DNA of 64,000 bases. Source: Paucisalibacillus globulus (GTDB lineage: Bacteria; Bacillota; Bacilli; Bacillales; Amphibacillaceae). Of this stretch, positions 57,380-64,000 are shown piece after piece. The notes below the pieces were generated by a model. That model worked only from the letters and a program-made list of their open reading frames with translations. It ran no database searches and had not been told where the DNA came from. The stretch's first letter is position 1; each line of letters begins with the position of its first letter. A program made the position numbers and the translations under genes. The stretch spans positions 124,001 through 188,000 of the forward strand of contig NZ_LT855393.1 of the NCBI RefSeq assembly GCF_900184735.1, given 5' to 3'.

Positions 57380-58705
57380 TCAGCTCACTCCTTTTCTATG
57401 TTCTTCATCCATTACAATTGGTTCCCACTGTCCATTGATTTTAACATACCAATCAGGAGTTAAGGATAATCTGATAAACTCCTCTGTTTCTATACTATAC
57501 CCTAACCGAAAACCTACTTGTATATCTTCAATCTCACTAATCTTATAATTGGAACTTTCTTTTATATACGAAATGATGTCCTTACCTGGGTCCAATGTAT
57601 ACGGTTCTGGAACCGTATTTATAATTTTAAATAGTGGTTGCCTGTGTTCTTCCAGCTCTTTATTTACCCATTTTTGTTCAATGATTGATAAGCCCTCATG
57701 GTTAAATACGGGATATCCTCGGTAATACATTTGATAACGGATGTTCATTGTATTAATACTTTCCAAATTATAATCCTGTACCCATCCTTTATAGCCATTT
57801 ATTGTGGCGATACTTTGATCCAGTAATTCTATGAAGGTGATTGGATTATAACTCAATGTTTCCTGTGGATGGATAAATGTCATATTAAGCCTATCTTCGA
57901 ATACTTGCATTAACCTAACACTATCTTGATACCAAATTTCCATATCATCTGATACATTGGAGTGTACCTCTAGTGGGTCTTGAAATAATGCATTCTTTAG
58001 AATTTCTGGATCCAGCTTAGACATCGAGCCTTTGTAACCTATTGCCTGGATGGGATTAACAGGAAGATATATAGGAAACTCCTTTTCTTCCAGCATGACA
58101 TACTTCTCTAACCCCTCTAATGTGGTCAAATAATTTAATAGTTGGTCATGTTTCTGTGCATTATTGACATCTGCACTTATTTGGGTCTTTCCATCTGTTG
58201 ATAAGAAATTAAAAGTAAGGCTATGGTCCGACTTAAACGTAATATACAATCTCTGAAAGGAAAAATTTTCAGCTAGATTATATACCTGTTCACTATTATT
58301 AACCGTAAATAAATTCGGAATGATGTTCATTGGTAATTCATCTGGGTATATAATCTCTACTTGTCTGTTTACATTGGGACGTCCATTTGCATCACTGATA
58401 CGGAAATTATAAAGAACCCAAGAAGTCATATCCTCATACAGATTCTGCCTATTAACTGCATTTGAAAACCCATAGTAATTATTATCTTGTTCAAAAATAA
58501 GTTGCGTAGGTTGTACTAATGATTTTTTTGTTTCCTCTGTTCCACCTAGATTAATCTGTTCCTCATTTAGTAGTTCCTCTTTTTCATCTAATATGGACTT
58601 TTCGTCGTCTTCTTTTGGTTGGTAGCTCCACAAGCTAAAAGACAGTATTAAACTAATGCCTACTAAAATTGCTAATGTATATGATTTAATAACCTCTAGT
58701 TTCAT
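57380..58705 (-). CDS. walH: WalH (YycH), regulator of WalK
   Basis: A 441-residue protein: one N-terminal membrane helix (YTLAILVGISLILSFSLWSYQ) and a large extracytoplasmic domain with the YycH features (AVNRQNLYEDMTSWVLYNF, IQAIGYKGSMSKLDPE). It acts with WalI to modulate WalK. Its ATG shares a base with the stop of walK, so translation is coupled. The size is typical. Confidence 0.95.
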   Translation of the reverse strand: MKLEVIKSYTLAILVGISLILSFSLWSYQPKEDDEKSILDEKEELLNEEQINLGGTEETKKSLVQPTQLIFEQDNNYYGFSNAVNRQNLYEDMTSWVLYNFRISDANGRPNVNRQVEIIYPDELPMNIIPNLFTVNNSEQVYNLAENFSFQRLYITFKSDHSLTFNFLSTDGKTQISADVNNAQKHDQLLNYLTTLEGLEKYVMLEEKEFPIYLPVNPIQAIGYKGSMSKLDPEILKNALFQDPLEVHSNVSDDMEIWYQDSVRLMQVFEDRLNMTFIHPQETLSYNPITFIELLDQSIATINGYKGWVQDYNLESINTMNIRYQMYYRGYPVFNHEGLSIIEQKWVNKELEEHRQPLFKIINTVPEPYTLDPGKDIISYIKESSNYKISEIEDIQVGFRLGYSIETEEFIRLSLTPDWYVKINGQWEPIVMDEEHRKGVS

Positions 58706-60525
58706 TAGTTAATCCTCCGCTTCTTGCCCATTAGCGGGAGAGTGAATAATATCGTGGTGCCTTTACCCTCAGAACTTTTTGCCCAAATCTTTCCGTGGTG
58801 TGCTTCAACTAATTCTTTGGATATCGCTAGTCCTAATCCTGTTCCCCCTAATTTTCTATTACGTGCTTTATCGACACGATAGAAACGTTCAAAGATCTTT
58901 TCCAACTTGTCATAAGCAATGCCCATACCTTGGTCTGTTACCGAAACAAGGATTTGATATCTTTGTTTTACAACACGACAGATTATTTTACCACCCTCTG
59001 GAGAGTATTTAATCGCATTGGAAATAATATTATCTACGACCTGCATAAGCCTATCCCTATCAATATAAACATAAAGCTTATCATTTGGTAATTCTCTTAC
59101 GATTTCAATATGTTCCGGAATGTTCATCTCGAATCGATCAATAATATGGTGGAACAAATCAATAAATTCTAAGCGTTCCTTTTGTAGTTGGTGTTCCTTA
59201 TTATCTATTTTAGAAAGCTGTAGTAAGTCATTAACCATTCGAATCATGCGTTCTGTTTCATTTTGAGTTACTTCCAGGAACCTTGGTGCAATAGCTTCAT
59301 TCTTCCATTCTCCATCCAGTAAAGCCTCAATATAGCTTTTCATGGTTGTTAACGGAGTCCTAAGTTCATGTGAAACATTGGAAACAAACTCACGGCGCTC
59401 TTGCTCAATTTTCTCTTGTTCTGTAACATCACTGATCACAGTAATGAAGCCCGTAATCTCATCATCATCATCTGTAACCGTTGAAAAGTTTGAACGAATG
59501 AGGAAGATTTCATCGTCATCACTAAAATCGATAATCATCGATCCACTCTCTTGTAGTTCAGACAAATCTACCACTTTTTCATCTAGCTTTAATACATCAA
59601 TAATAAGTTCTCCAATACCTTCCTCTGGATCTATTCCAAGAAGAATCCCTGCTGCTTCATTCATTAGGGTCACCGCACCAGTCTCATCGGTCGCAATAAC
59701 TCCATCAGACATATTGGCTAGTACGGAATTTAATTTCCTTGTTTCTTCTTCTGTTTTTGCATTGGAATGTTTTAACTGGTCATTCAAGTCATTAAAGGCA
59801 ATGGCTAATTGGCCAATTTCATCCGTACCATAGACATTTACCTTTTGTGTAAAGTCTCCCTTACCCATAATTTGGGCTTGCCTACGCATTTCCATAATTG
59901 GTTTTGTTATGGCACGTGCAACCAATATTCCTAAAATAGCCGACACTAATATCGCGAGTAAAGAACCATTAAAAAATATCTGATTAATATCGGCTAATTG
60001 TTTATAAATTTCTTGAAAAGGTGCTTCCACATATATAACACCGACTACATTTTCTTCATCATCTATGATTGGCGTAGCCTGTCTATAAATAGGTTTATTA
60101 TTGACACTTCTTTCATCAGAATTCTCGATCCCTGTAACCAGCACTTTTTGTACTATATCGAATGTAACCTTTTTCCCAACTGTATCTTGATCATTAAAAT
60201 TATTTACAGCTTGCACTCGAAACTGATTATCCACTACCCAAACATTCCAGGTACTGTTCGTATCGATATCCCGGACAATTGCCTGTAAGTCTTGCTGAAG
60301 CGTCGTCTCTGAGTCCTCTGTCCGCTCTTGATTAAAGGCACTCTCCAAATAATGACTTAACACATCAACTCTTCCATTAATCGAGCTTTTAAAGTTACTG
60401 GTTAACTCCTTTTCAAGAGAGGTCGTGAAATAAGATCCAATAATTTGAATCGCAACTAATAATAATAAAATATAAATTAAGATAAATTTTAATTGAACTG
60501 AGCGGAAAAAACCGACTTTATGCAT
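58705..60525 (-). CDS. walK: WalK (YycG) sensor histidine kinase
   Basis: A 606-residue kinase: helix 1 (~13-33), extracytoplasmic Cache/PAS domain (~35-180), helix 2 (~185-205), HAMP (~205-258), intracellular PAS (~260-370), HisKA with H386 in FVSNVSHELRTPL, and HATPase_c with N box DNIISNAIKYSPEGG and G boxes DQGMGIAY and GGTGLGLAIS. It senses wall state (lipid II, PknB/muropeptide signals) and phosphorylates WalR. All catalytic elements are intact. Walk starts six bases after walR. Confidence 0.98.
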   Translation of the reverse strand: MHKVGFFRSVQLKFILIYILLLLVAIQIIGSYFTTSLEKELTSNFKSSINGRVDVLSHYLESAFNQERTEDSETTLQQDLQAIVRDIDTNSTWNVWVVDNQFRVQAVNNFNDQDTVGKKVTFDIVQKVLVTGIENSDERSVNNKPIYRQATPIIDDEENVVGVIYVEAPFQEIYKQLADINQIFFNGSLLAILVSAILGILVARAITKPIMEMRRQAQIMGKGDFTQKVNVYGTDEIGQLAIAFNDLNDQLKHSNAKTEEETRKLNSVLANMSDGVIATDETGAVTLMNEAAGILLGIDPEEGIGELIIDVLKLDEKVVDLSELQESGSMIIDFSDDDEIFLIRSNFSTVTDDDDEITGFITVISDVTEQEKIEQERREFVSNVSHELRTPLTTMKSYIEALLDGEWKNEAIAPRFLEVTQNETERMIRMVNDLLQLSKIDNKEHQLQKERLEFIDLFHHIIDRFEMNIPEHIEIVRELPNDKLYVYIDRDRLMQVVDNIISNAIKYSPEGGKIICRVVKQRYQILVSVTDQGMGIAYDKLEKIFERFYRVDKARNRKLGGTGLGLAISKELVEAHHGKIWAKSSEGKGTTILFTLPLMGKKRRIN

Positions 60526-60531
60526 AAAAAC

Positions 60532-61236
60532 CTACTCCTGATCAGGATTACGTAAATAGTAACCAACACCACGACGGGTTACGATCCATGTTGGATTACT
60601 AGGATTCTCCTCTATTTTTTCACGAAGTCTTCTCACGGTCACATCTACTGTTCGAACATCACCGAAATAGTCATATCCCCATACGGTTTCTAATAAATGT
60701 TCTCTTGTCATGACTTGGCCAATATGACGTGCTAAATAATGTAGTAATTCAAACTCACGATGGGTTAATTCAATTTCCTTGCCATCTCTTGACACCGTAT
60801 AAGCATCTGGATGAATCGTTAGAGACCCAATTGAAATATCCTTGTTTTCTTTTCCTGGCTCTTCTGGTACATGTTGTTGTCTTCTCAAATTTGCTTTAAC
60901 CCGGGCAATTAATTCACGGTTGCTAAAGGGTTTAGTAACATAATCATCTGCACCTAATTCAAGACCAAGTACCTTATCAATTTCTGAATCCTTTGCGGTT
61001 AACATAATAATTGGCATTGTTTTTGTTTTGCGGATTTCTCGGCATACTTCATTACCATCTTTATTCGGTAACATGATGTCTAATAAGATAAGATCCGGAT
61101 TTTCTGATTCGGCTAATTTAATTGCTTCATCTCCATCATTTGCTACCACTACTTCATAGCCTTCTTTTTCTAAGTTAAATTTCAATATATCTGCAATTGG
61201 TTGTTCATCATCTACAACTAAAATCTTCTGTGCCAT
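60532..61236 (-). CDS. walR: WalR (YycF) response regulator
   Basis: A 234-residue OmpR/PhoB-type regulator: receiver domain with phospho-acceptor D53 ([19 protein letters not shown]), K103-type site ([15 protein letters not shown]), and a winged-helix DNA-binding domain ([35 protein letters not shown]). It is essential in most Firmicutes and controls cell-wall hydrolases. AAGGAAG precedes the ATG. It heads the walRKHIJ operon. Confidence 0.98.
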   Translation of the reverse strand: MAQKILVVDDEQPIADILKFNLEKEGYEVVVANDGDEAIKLAESENPDLILLDIMLPNKDGNEVCREIRKTKTMPIIMLTAKDSEIDKVLGLELGADDYVTKPFSNRELIARVKANLRRQQHVPEEPGKENKDISIGSLTIHPDAYTVSRDGKEIELTHREFELLHYLARHIGQVMTREHLLETVWGYDYFGDVRTVDVTVRRLREKIEENPSNPTWIVTRRGVGYYLRNPDQE

Positions 61237-61408
61237 TCTAACACTTCCTTTTTGGTTAATTATTTATATATATTCATTTATACGTATTGATTAATTGTAT
61301 TTTCTCTATTTTAACTTACTTTTATTGAAATGTCTTGTCACTTAAGGCTTATATAGAGAAAGCCGGTTCATGTAGACATTGTAGTAGAATTGCTCCAGCC
61401 TTATCAAA

Positions 61409-61444
61409 AAAGCTGGCTCATAATATATATCATGAGTCAGCTTT
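61409..61444 (-). terminator. Terminator of the M23 peptidase gene
   Basis: AAAGCTGGCTCATAA and a complementary TCATGAGTCAGCTTT form a long stem (one or two mismatches). The minus-strand side is followed by a T-run. It separates the peptidase gene from the wal promoter region. Confidence 0.9.
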
Positions 61445-61459
61445 CTATGCTTTATTTAA

Positions 61460-62935
61460 TTAGTTTAAATAATTCAATGGGTTTTGTAATGCACCATTCT
61501 TATATACTTCAAAGTGAAGGTGGACACCAGTGGAATTACCAGTCGATCCCATAATACCAATTTGTTGGCCTCTTTGAACCGTTTGTCCGACACTTACATT
61601 GATTGATGATAGATGTGCGTAGATTGTTTTCATTCCATTATTATGGTTGATTTCAATCTTGTTACCAAATCCGCCTGAATAACCTGCAGAAACTACGGTT
61701 CCATTATCCGCTGCTAAGATAGAGCGATTAGATGGTCTAGCAATGTCAATACCCTTATGGTATGAACCCCAGCGATATCCAACATTACTTGAGATATAAC
61801 CTCCAACAGTTGGCCAAGCTAGGTTTCCAGTTCCTCGTGATGGGACAACTTTTGTACCCTTAACAATAACCTTGTTTACAGGTTCTTTCGTAACTTCTTC
61901 TTCTAACACATCACGCTTCACAACATTGCCGTTACGAATTTCAATTGCATATTGAACAACTTTCTTACCGTCAGAACCTTGCTCTCTTACTTTTTCGTCG
62001 CCTTTGAATAATTCATCCGACTCGACTACTTCTGTTTGGTGAGCAATTGTTTCTTCCTTCTTTTCTTGCTTTAGAACAACAACATCAACGAATGGCTTCA
62101 ACTCCGTTACGTTTAACTCTTGTCCAATTTGAATTAAAGAATCTTCCTTGATTGAAGGGTTTAACTTAAGTAACGTTTCTAGGGATAAATCATATTTTGA
62201 AGCAATTGCTCCTAATACTTCCCCTTCTTGAATCGTATGTTTTTCCTCTTTAAGCGTACCCTTTTCTAATAGTTCAAGTCCATCCTTAACAGATAAAACT
62301 TCATTCGGTGTAACTTTTTTTGAAGAATATGAAACTTCTTCTGATAGAATTACGTCTAATATAGTAGATTCACCAACTGCAAGGTCTGTTGGTTCTACAG
62401 GAGCATCAGAGATTTGGGGACCTTCTGACTCCTTTTCAGCAGCCTTTGCAGATTCTATTAATTCTAATGTTTCGTCATCTACATATTTCAGCTTGTAATC
62501 TTCTACTACCTTCAACGCGTCAAGTTCGTCTTCGAAATAACCTACAACATCTTCACCTATTTTTAATTCTACCGCTTGGGCCTTTACCGTAAGAGTCTCT
62601 TCTAAGTAATCTGCAATCGATGAATTATTATATGTTGGATTAAATACTAACTCGGAGATGAGTTTGACATTTTCGCCAATTGCTAGGTCGATATCCTCAT
62701 AAGTTTCTTCTGCTTGTTGAAGTTTGTTTTGAGTAATCTGGTTAACAATCTCCTGATCACTAATCTGTCCGATATGCTTTCCGTCTACATATACGTGATG
62801 TACTGTTTCTAATTGATTTGAGTCTTCTGCAAAGACTATTCCGGTTGCTAACACCGTTACGAGGCCAGTTGCAATGATGGATCTTTTAAGCAGACTTCTC
62901 TTTTGCTTTTGCTCGTCACCTTTTCCAAAGAACAC
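61460..62935 (-). CDS. Secreted M23 peptidase with LysM and G5 domains
   Basis: A 491-residue protein: basic N-terminus, signal/membrane segment (ATGLVTVLATGIVFA), a ~180-residue domain of unknown fold, LysM (~236-278; HTIQEGEVLGAIASKYDLSL), G5 (~285-355; DVVVLKQEKKEETIAHQTEV, VVQYAIEIRNGNVVKRDVLE) and M23 (~380-485) with the zinc ligands in YHKGIDIARP and HLHFEVYKNG. It should bind and cut peptidoglycan cross-bridges. It is transcribed separately, upstream of walR, and its own upstream region has WalR-like half-sites. The start is a GTG at 62935 after GGGGGAA. Confidence 0.95.
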   Translation of the reverse strand: MFFGKGDEQKQKRSLLKRSIIATGLVTVLATGIVFAEDSNQLETVHHVYVDGKHIGQISDQEIVNQITQNKLQQAEETYEDIDLAIGENVKLISELVFNPTYNNSSIADYLEETLTVKAQAVELKIGEDVVGYFEDELDALKVVEDYKLKYVDDETLELIESAKAAEKESEGPQISDAPVEPTDLAVGESTILDVILSEEVSYSSKKVTPNEVLSVKDGLELLEKGTLKEEKHTIQEGEVLGAIASKYDLSLETLLKLNPSIKEDSLIQIGQELNVTELKPFVDVVVLKQEKKEETIAHQTEVVESDELFKGDEKVREQGSDGKKVVQYAIEIRNGNVVKRDVLEEEVTKEPVNKVIVKGTKVVPSRGTGNLAWPTVGGYISSNVGYRWGSYHKGIDIARPSNRSILAADNGTVVSAGYSGGFGNKIEINHNNGMKTIYAHLSSINVSVGQTVQRGQQIGIMGSTGNSTGVHLHFEVYKNGALQNPLNYLN

Positions 62936-63079
62936 CAGTTTTCCCCCTATTACTTCATTTTTATATATTAAATCGTGTGATATTTTATATAGATTAAAAG
63001 ACCTATTTATTTACTCTACTAATCTATCACACTTTAATAGGGGAAGGAACAATATCCGTGCTTTTGTAATGAAAATGTA

Positions 63080-63200
63080 TAATATGTAACAAAGTTTTGT
63101 AAAAAAGCAGTAATTTTACCTAAAATTTTGTAAAATTCTTGGCGTTTTCACCATTTTTATACATTTATTTTACAAACATGTAACAAGCTGTAATATTTCG
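63080..63200 (-). promoter_or_regulatory. Cluster of WalR-like TGTAA half-sites
   Basis: The WalR box is TGTWAH-N5-TGTWAH. On the minus strand TGTAAA-N5-TGTATA (63174-63158) differs in one base. The 120 bases contain several more TGTAA half-sites (63084, 63100, 63130 and 63183-63200, among them TGTAAC-N4-TGTAAT). The spacings are mostly not exact, so direct WalR control of the peptidase gene is plausible but unproven. Confidence 0.45.
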
Positions 63201-63244
63201 TAAAAAGAGAAGTTGATAGAACTGCGCGGCTACGACTGTCATTA

Positions 63245-63395
63245 ATGGGCGTAGTGGTAACATACCGCTCCGGCAGAATACTCCGCTTTTTACGGGAACG
63301 GCCTCAGCCTCCTCGCGGAAAGTTCACCGCTGCAGGGTCTTCGGACACGTGCTATTCCCGTAGGAGTCTCCGTATTCTGCCTGCGCTAGGTAAGC
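63245..63395. repeat. GC-rich imperfect palindromic repeat, copy B (inverted)
   Basis: Read on the minus strand it has the same order of blocks as 2075-2270 and 63465-63595: AGAATACGGAGACTCCTACG, ACCCTGCAG, CGCGAGGAGGCTGAGG, AGCGGAGTATTCTGCC. It lies in the 700-base gene-free gap between the peptidase gene and purA. No RNA gene is recognised in it. Confidence 0.75.
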
Positions 63396-63464
63396 TTTCT
63401 AATTTAAGGTAGTAAATGACTTTTGTATAATTTTGAGTGCTTTTAATTTATTTCACTGAACACT

Positions 63465-63595
63465 AGCGTAGGAAATACACGGAGACTCCTGCGGGAGGAT
63501 AGGCATCGGTGAGACCCCGCAGTGCGATAGCACGAGGAGGCTCACCAGCCGCCCGCGGAAAGCGGAGTGTATTTCCGTAGCGGGTATGTTGCTCT
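63465..63595. repeat. GC-rich imperfect palindromic repeat, copy C
   Basis: AATACACGGAGACTCCTGCG, GGTGAGACCCCGCAGTGCG, AGCACGAGGAGGCTCACC, GCGGAAAGCGGAGTGTATT. The outer arms GGAAATACAC and GTGTATTTCC pair, as do GGTGAG and CTCACC, giving a long cruciform-capable structure. It is inverted relative to copy B 70 bases away. Confidence 0.8.
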
Positions 63596-63656
63596 ATCCA
63601 AAATGCTTATTTTACCGCACAGTCACTAATATACTATGCAATACATTACACACTCT

Positions 63657-64000
63657 CTAACTCAACTCCCCATAAACATCACGAACTACATTAGTCTGAG
63701 TCCGATCAGGTCCTACGGAAAAGATTGTTAACGGTATCTGAGTTAGTTCTGTGATTTTTTCCAGATAGCGTCGTGCATTGATTGGTAGTTCATCTAGGCT
63801 TTTTACTCCTGTTATATCCTCACTCCAACCGGGCATTTCTTCATAAATGGGTTCACAGTCTGCCAGTATGCTTAAACTTGCTGGGAACTCTTCCATTACT
63901 TTTCCTTTGTATTGATAGGCAACACAGATCTTTAAGGTTTCAATACCAGTTAACACATCTATTGAATTTAATGATAAGTCGGTTATACCACTTACTCTTC
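63657..64000 (-). CDS. purA: Adenylosuccinate synthase, C-terminal part (cut by window)
   Basis: The minus-strand frame is open from 64000 to the stop at 63657. It reads ...[40 protein letters not shown], and ends [38 protein letters not shown] and the [11 protein letters not shown] end are characteristic of PurA, which joins IMP and aspartate with GTP in AMP synthesis. Its place next to the wal locus matches B. subtilis. About 115 of ~430 residues are visible. Confidence 0.97.
   Translation of the reverse strand, partial: RVSGITDLSLNSIDVLTGIETLKICVAYQYKGKVMEEFPASLSILADCEPIYEEMPGWSEDITGVKSLDELPINARRYLEKITELTQIPLTIFSVGPDRTQTNVVRDVYGELS

Noticed and set aside
1-64000. CRISPR arrays, rRNA or tRNA genes, prophage, plasmid origins
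   Set aside because: No regularly spaced direct repeats with unique spacers, no clover-leaf sequences or rRNA segments, no phage structural genes were seen. The only tandem array (55182-55534) has no spacers.

Overview
The window is low-GC Firmicute DNA that reads as a Bacillaceae chromosome close to the replication origin. The right end carries the conserved block purA (3' part) - M23/LysM/G5 peptidase - walR - walK - walH - walI - walJ - htrC, which in Bacillus subtilis lies near oriC. Shine-Dalgarno sites are strong, TTG and GTG starts are common, and most genes end in compact hairpin-T terminators. The genus cannot be fixed from the sequence; Bacillus, Virgibacillus, Oceanobacillus and relatives all fit.

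Layout. 1-5.4 kb: a cut ECF-type sigma factor, a VOC protein, DUF4279 and DUF3885 proteins, a 3' remnant of an IS110-family element fused to a GC-rich palindromic repeat, and a complete IS110-family element with a candidate bridge RNA. 5.4-17.5 kb: a long run of mostly plus-strand small genes (membrane proteins, two lipoproteins, GNAT, Nudix, GyrI-like, AlkD-like, C39-like, double-VOC, MerR). 17.5-22.2 kb: a DHA2 drug-efflux pump behind a CsoR-type operator, then FMN reductase, MOSC, VOC and a frameshifted DJ-1 gene, punctuated by REP-like GGGGACAGG repeats. 22-41 kb: mostly minus-strand accessory genes (DJ-1, a kinase-like/zinc-ribbon protein, GNATs, HAD, DinB, RDD, Nudix, peptidase E, ArsR and many small membrane proteins), with a short plus-strand island at 28-30.5 kb. 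41-50 kb: an S41 peptidase, a string of tiny membrane proteins, MBL, GrpB, APH-like, methyltransferase, DinB and proline-iminopeptidase-like genes. 50-55 kb: an ABC exporter, DoxX, a DnaA-box cluster, HtrC and a NERD protein. 55.2-55.5 kb: a 51-bp minisatellite. 55.6-64 kb: the walRKHIJ operon, the cell-wall peptidase, two GC-rich palindromic repeats and purA.

How the genes relate. Most accessory genes look like independently acquired single-function enzymes (7 GNAT including one pseudogene, 5 VOC, 3 DinB, 2 Nudix, 3 TIGR04104 zinc fingers), not one pathway. WalRK with WalH/I/J forms the essential wall-homeostasis module, and the adjacent M23 peptidase, whose upstream DNA carries WalR-like half-sites, is a plausible target. 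Three genes are visibly broken: DJ-1 at 21.4-22.2 kb, a deoxyribosyltransferase-like gene at 28.5 kb and a GNAT at 36.3-37.0 kb. The most notable non-coding signals are the IS110 left end (split promoter, 5' stem-loop and two look-alike hairpins), the DnaA-box cluster downstream of htrC, a recurrent GAATATTATGTTAGTATT motif placed before small genes, and REP elements that supply the C-termini of two proteins.
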